Below, one piece after another: positions 9,456-17,631 of a stretch of 64,000 bases of DNA. The notes under the pieces are model-generated. The model was not told the DNA's origin and ran no database searches. It saw only the letters and a list, made by a program, of their open reading frames with translations. The stretch's first letter is position 1. The number at the start of each line of letters is the position of its first letter. The stretch comes from Oscillospiraceae bacterium Marseille-Q3528 (GTDB lineage Bacteria; Bacillota; Clostridia; Lachnospirales; Lachnospiraceae). Both the position numbers and the translations under genes were made by a program. Location: assembly GCA_018223385.1 (NCBI GenBank), contig JAGTTR010000017.1, positions 36,640 through 100,639 on the forward strand, written 5' to 3'.

Positions 9456-10826
9456 TCAGACTTCCGCTTCTTCGTACAGCGGTTGGATTTTCTTTCTGTA
9501 AATCCGCAGGAACAGCACCACGCTGAGAACGATGGATGCCAGCTCTGATGCGGGGAATGCCCACCAGACAAAGTGGACGCCCATGGTCACGGCCAGCAGA
9601 TAGGCGACGGGCAGCAATACAACAAGCTGACGGCAGGCAGAAACGATCAGACTGTACATGCCGTTTCCCATGGCCTGGAAGACGGAACCAAAGCTGATGC
9701 CAAGACCTGCGAACAGGAAGTTGATGCTGATGATCCGAAGGGCCGGGATGCCCAGCGCCAGCATGTCGTCTGAGGCATCAAAGAGTGCCAGAAGAAATGC
9801 CGGGCACGTCTGGAAAATGACTGTGCCGATGAACATAATGATCTCAGCAAGCAGGGCCCCGAACCGGACGGTCTGCAAAATGCGGGAAGGTCTTCGGGCG
9901 CCATAGTTGTAGGCAATAATGGGTACCATGCCGTTGTTCAGGCCGAACACCGGCATGAAGATAAAGCTCTGCAGCTTAAAATAAATGCCGAACACCGACA
10001 CTGCGGTGGCGGAGAACATGAGCATGATCTTGTTGATGCCATAGGTCATGACGGAGCCGATGGACATCATGATGATAGATGGCAGGCCGACCCGGTAAAT
10101 GTTGGTAATGGTCTCGCCGTGCGGGCGGAAGCCGCGGAGCCGGATATGGATGTCCTTGTTTTTGGTAAAGTTGAAAAACAGGGAAAGCAGCATGCCGATG
10201 ATCTGCCCAGCGACCGTGGCTACAGCGGCACCGGCTACCTCCATCCGGGGAAATCCGAACAGGCCGAAGATCAGGATCGGATCCATAATGATGTTGATGA
10301 TGGCTCCCAGTCCCTGGGTGATCATGTTGTAAATCGTGCGGCCGGTGGACTGCAGCAGACGCTCGCTTGTGATTGAGAAAAACAGGCCGACGGAAAAGGT
10401 ACAGCAGACGAACAGATAGTCTCTGCCATACTGGATGATCTGCGGATCGGCGATCTGCGCGGAAAAATAAAATTCAGAGAAAAAGATACCGAAAACAGCA
10501 AAGGCAAGACTGCTCAGCAGTGCCAGAAACAGGCCATTGACGGCAGCCTTGTCCGCATTGTCAAAATTCTTCTCCCCCAGGCTGCGGGACAGCAGGGCGT
10601 TGATACCCACGCCGGTACCGGAGGCCACGGCAATCATCAGGTTCTGTACCGGAAACGCCAGAGAAACGGCAGCCAGGGCATTTTCTCCCAGGCGGGATAC
10701 AAAGATACTGTCTACCACGTTGTACATGGCCTGGACGAGCATCGAAATAATCATAGGCAGGGACATGGTGATCAGCAATTTTCTGACCGGCATGGTTCCC
10801 ATCTTGTTTTCCTGTTCAGCAGGCAT
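9456..10826 (-). CDS. MATE family multidrug/cation antiporter
   Basis: A 456-residue membrane protein with about 12 hydrophobic segments in two related halves. The N-terminal half has SLPMIISMLVQAMYNVVD and the SRSLGEKNFDNADKA loop characteristic of MATE exporters (NorM/DinF side). The second half contains the VGLPSIIMM and NYGARRPSRI counterparts. Such proteins export drugs or metabolites using a Na+ or H+ gradient; the substrate cannot be told. AGGGGGA precedes the start. It is divergent from the deacetylase gene, with about 220 bp between. Confidence 0.92.
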   Translation of the reverse strand: MPAEQENKMGTMPVRKLLITMSLPMIISMLVQAMYNVVDSIFVSRLGENALAAVSLAFPVQNLMIAVASGTGVGINALLSRSLGEKNFDNADKAAVNGLFLALLSSLAFAVFGIFFSEFYFSAQIADPQIIQYGRDYLFVCCTFSVGLFFSITSERLLQSTGRTIYNMITQGLGAIINIIMDPILIFGLFGFPRMEVAGAAVATVAGQIIGMLLSLFFNFTKNKDIHIRLRGFRPHGETITNIYRVGLPSIIMMSIGSVMTYGINKIMLMFSATAVSVFGIYFKLQSFIFMPVFGLNNGMVPIIAYNYGARRPSRILQTVRFGALLAEIIMFIGTVIFQTCPAFLLALFDASDDMLALGIPALRIISINFLFAGLGISFGSVFQAMGNGMYSLIVSACRQLVVLLPVAYLLAVTMGVHFVWWAFPASELASIVLSVVLFLRIYRKKIQPLYEEAEV

Positions 10827-11044
10827 ATAAAAATCCCCCTATCAATAAAATGAAAATAGCATTAGTCTTCTCATTATAGTGAGAAGAAAAATAATTGTCA
10901 ATCATCAGAAATATGATTGCTGCAAAATCAGGCTTTGGCAGGCGCGAAAAGTACGCTGTGCAGATACGGCGGACAGGGATAGATGTGGATATGCGAATGC
11001 CGCGTACACGGGACGGTCAGGCGAGGGAGGAATGTGGAACGGAC

Positions 11045-11815
11045 ATGGAAGAAAAAGTGAAAATGAGGAAAAAGAAATGGGCCGTAGTGCTCCTTGCGGC
11101 AGCAGCAGCTCTGCTTTTGCGGGTGGGCAGCCAGGAGGAGCAGGAAGTAGTGGTAGCATGTGTCACAGGTGTTGCAGAAAACGAAGTATCTGATCCGGCC
11201 AGCGAGCAGGAACAGGGCATACGGCAGGACAACGCAGACAATCCGATTGATCACGAAGAACAGATGCGCGTTGCCCTGACCTTTGACGACGGCCCGCATC
11301 CGGTATATACGCCCAGGCTCCTGGACGGTCTGAAAGCGCGGGGCGTCCACGCCAGTTTTTTCATGGTGGGGGAAAACGCGGCGGCCAATCCGGAGCTGGT
11401 GGAGCGGATTTATGAGGAAGGACATCTCATCGGTAATCACACCTATTCCCATCAGCAGCTGACCACCCTTTCGGAGGAAGCGGCCACGCAGGAGCTGACG
11501 AAAACCCAGGAGGTGCTGGAACAGATCACCGGGGAGTGGCCCCTTTACGTCCGTCCGCCCTTTGGCAGCTGGAACAGGGAGCTGGAAGGGGAGGTATCCA
11601 TGCTGCCGGTGCTCTGGTCGGTGGATTCCCTGGACTGGACGACCACAAATACGGCGGAAATTGTCCGAAGGGTAGTGACGCAGGTGAAAGAAGATGATAT
11701 TATTTTAATGCACGATTATTACGCTTCCAGCGTGGAAGCGGCGCTGCAGGTGGTGGATCAGCTGCAGACAGCAGGGTTCACCTTTGTGACGGCGGATGAG
11801 CTCATCGCGGAGTGA
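11045..11815 (+). CDS. Polysaccharide deacetylase (NodB domain), membrane-anchored
   Basis: About 256 residues from the ATG at 11045, giving a MEEKVKMRKKKW start with one hydrophobic N-terminal segment (about 10-27). The frame is open further upstream to 10895, so the start is uncertain. The NodB domain has TFDDGP (motif 1, metal-binding Asp pair), HTYSH (motif 2), RPPFG (motif 3), the DSLDW segment and LMHDYY (motif 5). It should remove N-acetyl groups from peptidoglycan or another extracellular polysaccharide outside the membrane. rarA follows 29 bp later, possibly on the same transcript. Confidence 0.88.
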   Translation: MEEKVKMRKKKWAVVLLAAAAALLLRVGSQEEQEVVVACVTGVAENEVSDPASEQEQGIRQDNADNPIDHEEQMRVALTFDDGPHPVYTPRLLDGLKARGVHASFFMVGENAAANPELVERIYEEGHLIGNHTYSHQQLTTLSEEAATQELTKTQEVLEQITGEWPLYVRPPFGSWNRELEGEVSMLPVLWSVDSLDWTTTNTAEIVRRVVTQVKEDDIILMHDYYASSVEAALQVVDQLQTAGFTFVTADELIAE

Positions 11816-11844
11816 AGGTGATCGTGTGAAAGGAAGAGAATGTC

Positions 11845-13167
11845 ATGGATTTATTTGATTATATGCGGGAAAATACGATGAAAAAGGAGAGCCCGCTGGC
11901 GTCCCGGCTGCGCCCCCGGACGTTGGACGAGGTGGTGGGCCAGCAGCACATCATTGGAAAAGACCGGCTGCTGTACCGGGCCATCAAGGCGGACAAGATC
12001 AGCTCCGTGATTTTTTACGGCCCGCCGGGCACCGGCAAAACCACGCTGGCCAAGGTCATCGCCAACACCACCAGTGCGGATTTCCGGCAGATCAACGCCA
12101 CGGTAGCCGGGAAAAAGGACATGGAAGCGGTGGTGGAGCAGGCCAAGGAGAACCGGGGGATGTACGGGAAAAAGACGATCCTGTTCATCGACGAGATCCA
12201 CCGGTTCAACAAGGGACAGCAGGACTATTTGCTGCCTTTTGTGGAGGATGGGACGATCATCCTCATCGGCGCCACCACGGAAAATCCCTATTTTGAGGTA
12301 AACGGGGCACTGTTATCCCGATCGGCCATTTTTGAGCTGCGGCCCCTTTCTATAGAAGATATGCGCACCATCATCCATCGGGCGGTGTACGACACCGAGC
12401 GGGGCATGGGGGCTTATCATGCAGAAATCGATGAGGATGCCCTGGATTTCCTGGCGGATCTGGCGGGCGGGGATGCCCGTACCGCGCTGAATGCGGTGGA
12501 ATTGGGTGTGCTGACCACCGACCCGGCGGCGGACGGCAAGATCCATCTGACGCTGGATGTGGTGTCCGAATGCATCCAGAAGCGCACCGTGGGCTATGAC
12601 AAAAAAGGGGACAACCATTACGACACAATTTCGGCATTTATCAAAAGTATGCGGGGGTCTGATCCCGATGCGGCTGTTTTTTATCTGGCGAAAATGCTTT
12701 ATGCCGGGGAAGATGTGAAATTCATTGCGCGAAGGATCATGATCTGTGCCTCCGAAGATGTGGGAAATGCAGACCCCATGGCGCTGACCGTGGCGGTGTC
12801 GGCGGCCCAGGCGGTGGAGCGCATCGGCATGCCGGAGAGCCAGATCATCCTGGCTCAGGCGGTGGCCTATGTGGCAACGGCGCCCAAGAGCAACGCGGCG
12901 GTGAACGCCATTTTCGAAGCCACGGATGCGGTGAAGCATACCCGGACAACGGTGCCGTCTCACTTGCAGGATGCCCATTATCCGGGCTCGGCGAACCTGG
13001 GCCGGGGCACCGGTTACAAGTATGCCCACGACTATCCCAACCACTATGTGAAGCAGCAGTATATGCCGTCGGAGCTGGAGGGGCGGGTATTCTACCGACC
13101 TTCGGATAACGGCTACGAGAAGACCATTGCGGCCCATATGAAAAAATTAAAAGAAGAGGCGGAATAA
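11845..13167 (+). CDS. rarA: Replication-associated recombination protein A (RarA/MgsA AAA+ ATPase)
   Basis: Encodes 440 residues, close to the usual RarA length. It has the SRLRPRTLDEVVGQQHI entry, Walker A GPPGTGKT (59-66), Walker B ILFIDEIHR (Asp116-Glu117), sensor ATTENPYF, and the C-terminal oligomerisation region with LYAGEDVKFIARRI and AHDYPNHYVKQQYMP. RarA acts at stalled replication forks. The assignment is secure. Confidence 0.96.
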   Translation: MDLFDYMRENTMKKESPLASRLRPRTLDEVVGQQHIIGKDRLLYRAIKADKISSVIFYGPPGTGKTTLAKVIANTTSADFRQINATVAGKKDMEAVVEQAKENRGMYGKKTILFIDEIHRFNKGQQDYLLPFVEDGTIILIGATTENPYFEVNGALLSRSAIFELRPLSIEDMRTIIHRAVYDTERGMGAYHAEIDEDALDFLADLAGGDARTALNAVELGVLTTDPAADGKIHLTLDVVSECIQKRTVGYDKKGDNHYDTISAFIKSMRGSDPDAAVFYLAKMLYAGEDVKFIARRIMICASEDVGNADPMALTVAVSAAQAVERIGMPESQIILAQAVAYVATAPKSNAAVNAIFEATDAVKHTRTTVPSHLQDAHYPGSANLGRGTGYKYAHDYPNHYVKQQYMPSELEGRVFYRPSDNGYEKTIAAHMKKLKEEAE

Positions 13168-13266
13168 CCTGCGCTACAGAATGTCTGATGGAATAGGAAA
13201 AACAGATGGATAGAAATCGAGGATGTCTGGTAAAAGATGGGAAAATAGAAAGGGGAGCAGATGGGT

Positions 13267-13718
13267 ATGGAGACGATCAGAATTCATGAGGTGAAACAAC
13301 CGGACAGAGCACCGCGTCTGCCTGCTCTTTTGCAGGTCTGGGAGGCTTCCGTCCGGGCCACCCATCATTTCCTTTCGGATGCAGAGGTAAAACAGATCAG
13401 GAAATATGTGCCCCAGGCGCTGACGGATGTGACGCACCTGTTTGTGAAAGCAAGACCGGCGTGCCGGTGGCCTTCATGGGAACCGAAAATGGCCGCCTGG
13501 AAATGCTGTTCCTCTCCCCGGATGAACGGGGGAAAGGGCTTGGCAGGCAGCTGCTGGAATACGGCATCCGGGAGCAGGGCGTCCGGGAAGTGACCGTCAA
13601 CGAACAGAATCCCCAGGCAGTGGGCTTTTACGAACATATGGGTTTTGAAACGTATCAGAGAACCGATCACGATGAAGAGGGAAATCCCTATCCGCTGCTG
13701 TACATGAAGTTAAAATAA
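13267..13718 (+). pseudogene. GNAT acetyltransferase with a single frameshift
   Basis: The N-terminal half (METIRIHEV to THLFVK) is in one frame and the C-terminal half (KTGVPVAFMGTENGR onward) in another. The change occurs near 13448-13455, where adding one base would restore a continuous protein of about 150 residues. The C-terminal half carries the acetyl-CoA loop RGKGLGRQLL and the NPQAVGFYEHMGF segment typical of YjaB-like GNATs. AGGGGAG lies 9 nt before the start at 13267. It is either a recent inactivation or an assembly error. It ends 2 bp from the convergent DUF4364 gene. Confidence 0.8.
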
Positions 13719-13720
13719 GG

Positions 13721-14233
13721 TTATAAGAGCTCCTCCATGAGATATCCATACAGGGCGGAGCTTTTTTTATGCCAGTTGTTGCAGATGGCAGCAGCGGTCT
13801 GCTCGTCCGGCACGGTGAGCGTCAGGTCGATGAGGTTCACTTCGCCTTCTTTTACCTGACAGCGCACGGCAAAATCCTGGGAGGTGGCCCGGTAGTAATC
13901 GGCCAGAATGGACACCTCGTTTTTCAGGGTGTAGCGGTTCTGATCCAGATAGCTCATGATGTCGTCCACGATGGCCTGGGGGATCCGGTCGCCAAAATAG
14001 GTGACGGTATTTTTGCCCTCATCGGTGTTCTGATAGTAGGTGGTGCCGCGCATGGTATCGGCGCGGACCAGATGGCTGTCGGTCAGCTCATTGAGCGCCT
14101 GCTGGATCGTAAAATAATTCGTATATTCTTTCTCCAGGATGAATTCGGAAATCTGGCTGGTGGTCAGCGGAAAATCCACCTTGTCCAGCATGAAAAGAAT
14201 GATCAGTTTATAGAGGGTCAGAGAATCACTCAC
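13721..14233 (-). CDS. DUF4364 family winged-helix protein
   Basis: A 170-residue protein starting at a GTG at 14233 with AAGGAG 9 nt upstream. It matches DUF4364, common in Clostridia: SLTLYKLIILFMLDKVDFPLT, then a winged-helix-like ISEFILEKEYTNYFTIQQALNEL, and a mixed C-terminal domain with EVNLIDLTLTVPDE. The fold resembles PadR/MarR-type DNA-binding domains, so a regulatory role is plausible but unproved. It follows the malic enzyme/radical SAM pair on the same strand by about 50 bp. Confidence 0.85.
   Translation of the reverse strand: MSDSLTLYKLIILFMLDKVDFPLTTSQISEFILEKEYTNYFTIQQALNELTDSHLVRADTMRGTTYYQNTDEGKNTVTYFGDRIPQAIVDDIMSYLDQNRYTLKNEVSILADYYRATSQDFAVRCQVKEGEVNLIDLTLTVPDEQTAAAICNNWHKKSSALYGYLMEELL
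13725..13768 (+). terminator. Terminator of the acetyltransferase relic, embedded in the 3' end of DUF4364
   Basis: AGCTCC (13728-13733) pairs with GGAGCT (13757-13762), followed by seven Ts on the plus strand. The whole hairpin lies within the last codons of the antisense DUF4364 gene. Confidence 0.5.
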
Positions 14234-14285
14234 GATGTCACACTCCTTACTTTCAGAATTTTTTGTATGCCGCAGGGCGAAGCCG

Positions 14286-15389
14286 TTATCCGGGGAAAAA
14301 CTGTTTCCCCTGCCAGGAATCCCGGACTTTCATTTCGTGATGGATGGTGTTCAGTACCTTTCGCTTGTCGGCACTCCACAGCGGTGCCACCAGAAGGTCT
14401 TTGGGGCCGTCGCCGGTGATCCGGTGGATGACGATGGCGGGATCCAGATGCTCAATGCAGCGGATGAGGATGTCCACGTATTCTTCCATGGAAAACAGCG
14501 GGAAGGAAAATTGTTCCAGATCTGTGCCCCGCAGCACATGCATGAGCTGCAGCTTGATGCCGTCGATGCCGGCGTGGGCCAGATAATCTGCGGTGGCCAG
14601 CATATCATCGGCGGTTTCCCCGGGCAGGCCCAGAATGACATGGACGATGACGGTGAGACCGGCTGCTTTCAGCCGGGCCAGGGCGTCCTCAAACACGGAC
14701 AGCGGATAGCCCCGGCGGATGAGGCTGGCGGTGCGGTCATGGATGGTCTGCAGGCCCAACTCCACCCAGACGGGCTTGCGTTCGTTCAGCTCTGCCAGCA
14801 GGTCGATCACATCCGGCGGCAGACAGTCCGGACGGGTGCCGATGGACAGGGCTGCAATGTCCGGATGATCTATGGCTGCTGTGAACAGCTGCCGCAGGCG
14901 AGCTGTGGGCGCATAGGTATTCGTAAACGACTGAAAATAGGCGATAAACTGCTGCTCACGGGTGTCGGCATCTGCCGCATCCTTCAGGTTCTTCTCGCAG
15001 AACACCTGCTTACCGGCCTCGATCTGTTCCGTGACGGAAAGCCCCGGCGCCGGAGCAAATTCCCCGGAGCCTCCGGCGCTGCAGAAAATACAGCCGCCGG
15101 TGCCCAGGGTGCCGTCCCGGTTGGGGCAGGTCATGCCGCCGTCCAGAGAAATCTTGTAAAGCTTCTGTCCGAACTGCTGCTTTAAGGCAAAATCCAGCGA
15201 GTGGTAGCGCTTTTGACCGAAATCAGGGCGGACAGTGGACGTTTGCTGCTGGTGAGCCTGCGGATGTTCTTCGCAACTGGACTGGCAAGTTTGCCTTGGC
15301 TGCCCACAGGTCCCCGTAGCTGGCAGTGTGCCCGTCTGCGTTTGATGGTTCACGTGTGGCTTTATTGGGTGTATCATGTCTGTATTCAT
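14286..15389 (-). CDS. TIGR01212-family radical SAM protein (YhcC-like)
   Basis: A 367-residue radical SAM protein. The [4Fe-4S] cysteines are in CPNRDGTLGTGGCIFC (C-x11-C-x2-C). SIGTRPDCLPPDVIDLL, WVELGLQTIHD and VHVILGLPGE follow, all characteristic of the YhcC/TIGR01212 group related to Elp3. The substrate is unknown. The family core starts near residue 57 (GQKRYHSLDFALK). The first 56 residues form an unusual Gln/Thr/His-rich extension with three cysteines. The start is fixed by an ATGA overlap with the malic enzyme stop, indicating translational coupling. Confidence 0.88.
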   Translation of the reverse strand: MNTDMIHPIKPHVNHQTQTGTLPATGTCGQPRQTCQSSCEEHPQAHQQQTSTVRPDFGQKRYHSLDFALKQQFGQKLYKISLDGGMTCPNRDGTLGTGGCIFCSAGGSGEFAPAPGLSVTEQIEAGKQVFCEKNLKDAADADTREQQFIAYFQSFTNTYAPTARLRQLFTAAIDHPDIAALSIGTRPDCLPPDVIDLLAELNERKPVWVELGLQTIHDRTASLIRRGYPLSVFEDALARLKAAGLTVIVHVILGLPGETADDMLATADYLAHAGIDGIKLQLMHVLRGTDLEQFSFPLFSMEEYVDILIRCIEHLDPAIVIHRITGDGPKDLLVAPLWSADKRKVLNTIHHEMKVRDSWQGKQFFPG

Positions 15390-16540
15390 GCAGGAATATG
15401 ATCTTCCACGGCCTGGCTGACGGCCTCAGCCACGGCAGGATTGAACGCTTCCGGCATGATGTTGTCTTCGTTCAGCTCTTCCTCGGGAACCAGTCCGGCG
15501 ATGGCCAGCGCTGCGGCCAGCTTCATTTCCTCGGTGATCTGGCGGGCACGGCCTTCCAGCGCCCCTTTAAAAATGCCGGGGAAAGCCACCACGTTGTTGA
15601 TCTGGTTCGGAAAATCCGAACGGCCTGTCCCCACCACCCGGGCTCCGGCTGCCTTGGCCAGATCCGGCATGATCTCCGGTTCGGGGTTGGCCATGGCAAA
15701 AATAATGGCATCCCTGTTCATGGAAGCAACCATTTCCGGGGTAACAATGTGAGGCGCAGAGACGCCCACAAAAATATCCGCACCTTTCAGGGCATCCGCC
15801 AGGGTGCCGGTGCGGCCCTCCGGGTTGGTGATCTCCATCATCCGCTGCTGCATCCAGTTCAGGTTTTCGGAACCCTTGTGCAGGATGCCGGATTTATCAC
15901 ACATGATCACGTAGGGGAAACCGTAGGACAGCAGCAGTTTGGTAATGGCAATGCCTGCGCTTCCGGCGCCGTTGACCACGATCTTGCAGTCCTCTTTCTT
16001 CCGGCCGGTAACTTTCAGGGCGTTGATGGCAGCGGCTAGCACCACGATGGCGGTGCCATGCTGGTCATCGTGGAACACCGGGATGTCCAGCTCTGCTTTC
16101 AGCCGCTCCTCGATCTCAAAACAGCGGGGCGCGGAGATATCCTCCAGATTGATGCCGCCAAAGCCCGGGGCAATGGCTTTCACCACGCGGATGATCTCCT
16201 CGGTGTCCTGGGTGTCCAGACAGATCGGCACGGAATTCACGCCGCCGAACTCCTTGAACAGGCAGGACTTTCCTTCCATGACAGGCATGGCCGCATAGGG
16301 GCCGATATTGCCCAGACCCAGAACGGCGCTGCCGTCCGAGATAACGGCAACGGTGTTGCCCTTCATCGTATATTTATACACAGCTTCGGGATGCTGGGCG
16401 ATGACCCGGCAGGGCTCCGCAACACCGGGGGTGTAGGCCATGGCCAGATCCTCCCGGTTTTTTAAAGGGGAAGCGGAGACGGTCTCCACCTTGCCCTGCC
16501 ATTGTTCGTGCAGCATCAGTGCTTTCTCGTTCAGCGTCAT
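15386..16540 (-). CDS. NAD(P)-dependent malic enzyme
   Basis: A 384-residue short-form malic enzyme that decarboxylates malate to pyruvate. It has AYTPGVAEPCR, the GLGNIGPYAAMPVMEGK region, NLEDISAPRCFEIE, the metal-site FHDDQHGTA, and the nucleotide-binding VVNGAGSAGIA. The C-terminal phosphotransacetylase domain found in long MaeB enzymes is absent. Its stop codon overlaps the start of the radical SAM gene (ATGA). Cytosolic; cofactor preference is not readable with certainty. Confidence 0.94.
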   Translation of the reverse strand: MTLNEKALMLHEQWQGKVETVSASPLKNREDLAMAYTPGVAEPCRVIAQHPEAVYKYTMKGNTVAVISDGSAVLGLGNIGPYAAMPVMEGKSCLFKEFGGVNSVPICLDTQDTEEIIRVVKAIAPGFGGINLEDISAPRCFEIEERLKAELDIPVFHDDQHGTAIVVLAAAINALKVTGRKKEDCKIVVNGAGSAGIAITKLLLSYGFPYVIMCDKSGILHKGSENLNWMQQRMMEITNPEGRTGTLADALKGADIFVGVSAPHIVTPEMVASMNRDAIIFAMANPEPEIMPDLAKAAGARVVGTGRSDFPNQINNVVAFPGIFKGALEGRARQITEEMKLAAALAIAGLVPEEELNEDNIMPEAFNPAVAEAVSQAVEDHIPA

Positions 16541-16578
16541 TACGATTCCTCCAGTAAAATAATTAATCGAGTATGATA

Positions 16579-16740
16579 CCTGTGAATTGTTCCGTGCTGT
16601 GCACTCTCACAATTCAACCGCTATTCGCATATCGTGGGATTTACATCCCACTTTTATGCTCATTTTATTACAGTTCACACGCGCCATTCGCAAAATCACG
16701 CTGACGCGCTCTCCGTTGCTTCGCAGCTCATTTTTGCTCA
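16579..16740 (-). repeat. Dispersed palindromic repeat, copies A1 and A2
   Basis: On the minus strand A1 reads TGAGCATAAAA, an 18-nt hairpin GTGGGAT-GTAA-ATCCCAC, then GATATGCGAAT (16623-16662). AGTGCACAGCACGGA follows. A2 (16671-16740) reads TGAGCAAAAA, a GC-rich stem region, ATTTTGCGAAT, then GGCGCG and GTGAACTG. A2 matches copy B at 17485-17528 in inverted orientation and 24 nt of 29419-29442 exactly. The 16741-16870 part contains a further inverted repeat (TAGATTCATGC ... GCATGAATCTA). Confidence 0.75.
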
Positions 16741-16902
16741 TATCCAGGCGCGCCCTTCGTAGATTCATGCAGACAGCTTTTTATGCAAGCATGAAATCTG
16801 TCCGCATGAATCTACAAGTGAACTATAACGATACTATTATAAAAGGATATTTCCCGGATTACAACAGAGATTTTTAAAGAGCGATTTTGCAAAAGAAATT
16901 TC

Positions 16903-16931
16903 TTGCATTTTGGAAAATGGCATGCTACAAT
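16903..16931 (+). promoter_or_regulatory. Sigma-A promoter of rpmE
   Basis: TTGCAT (16903-16908), a 17-nt spacer and TACAAT (16926-16931). Transcription would start near 16940, leaving a leader of about 165 nt before rpmE. Confidence 0.75.
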
Positions 16932-16939
16932 ATATAAGC

Positions 16940-17095
16940 TATTGAGTATATGTGGCTCAGTGGGGAACTGCAGGGACTTGCAGGGATCGCCCGGGATATC
17001 TTACTGTGGCAAGATCAGAGCAGTATTGGCCGGGAACCAGGCCGCCGGATGCCGAAGATGCATGCGGGGTGAAGTTCACATAAAATATTTTATAT
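16940..17095 (+). promoter_or_regulatory. Long GC-rich 5' leader of rpmE, possible ribosomal-protein leader
   Basis: The leader contains several short complementary segments, such as ATCTT/AAGAT at about 16997-17018 and GGCC-rich pairs near 17030-17045. L31 genes of Firmicutes are known to carry autoregulatory leaders. I cannot confirm the consensus by eye. Confidence 0.35.
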
Positions 17096-17107
17096 GAGGT
17101 GAAAATC

Positions 17108-17314
17108 ATGAGAGAAGGAATCCATCCGGAGTACTACCAGGCAACTGTTACTTGCAACTGCGGCAACACATTCGTTACAGGCTCTACAAAGAAGGACATC
17201 CACGTAGAAATCTGTTCCAAGTGCCATTCATTCTACACCGGTCAGCAGAAGGCTGCTGCTGCACGCGGACGTATCGATAAGTTCAACAAGAAGTATGGCA
17301 TGAACGCGAAATAA
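17108..17314 (+). CDS. rpmE: Ribosomal protein L31
   Basis: A 68-residue L31 of the zinc-binding (C+) type. The metal-binding cysteines are in TCNCGNTF and [12 protein letters not shown], and the C-terminus [10 protein letters not shown] is typical. The start at 17108 is used because the in-frame GTG at 17099 lies within the AGGTGA ribosome-binding site. It has its own promoter (16903) and a strong terminator (17332), so it is a single-gene unit. It is bracketed by inverted copies of a dispersed repeat. Confidence 0.97.
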   Translation: MREGIHPEYYQATVTCNCGNTFVTGSTKKDIHVEICSKCHSFYTGQQKAAAARGRIDKFNKKYGMNAK

Positions 17315-17331
17315 GATAGCTGTAATAAACG

Positions 17332-17368
17332 ATAAGGTTGAGGTTGCATAATCTCGACCTTATTTCTT
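17332..17368 (+). terminator. Terminator of rpmE
   Basis: ATAAGGTTGAG pairs with CTCGACCTTAT (11 positions, one G-T) around a 10-nt loop, followed by TTCTTAT. Confidence 0.75.
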
Positions 17369-17381
17369 ATAAACAGTTCAA

Positions 17382-17528
17382 TTATGCTTTCGGCGTGCTG
17401 CTGCCATGCTTGCATGGAAAGCAGTGCACCGAAAAGCATAAGTTGAGCGCCGGATGATGAGCAAAAATAGCCTGCGGTCGCAGGCGGAGAGCGCGTCAGC
17501 GCGATTTTGCGAATGGCGCGGTGAACTG
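17382..17528 (+). repeat. Dispersed palindromic repeat, copy B, with a 60-nt hairpin
   Basis: The 17382-17441 part folds on itself: TTATGCTTTCGG with CCGAAAAGCATAA, and an apical CCATGC-TT-GCATGG. Then TGAGCAAAAA (17458), the stem GCCTGC-GGTC-GCAGGC (17470-17485) and CGGAGAGCGCG onward to 17528. The last part is the near-perfect inverse of 16671-16715. Confidence 0.75.
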
Positions 17529-17631
17529 TTTAGCAAAGAGCTGGGAGTGGACAGCGCTCTGAACCGTTTGAAAAGGGCAGAGCGTGAAGAGCACTTCATT
17601 TATACTGTTTTTTGACAATGGAGAATAATAA

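Noticed and set aside
14235..15185. Long plus-strand open frame opposite the radical SAM gene
   Set aside because: The minus strand has the CxxC motifs and ATGA coupling; the plus translation is low-complexity shadow.
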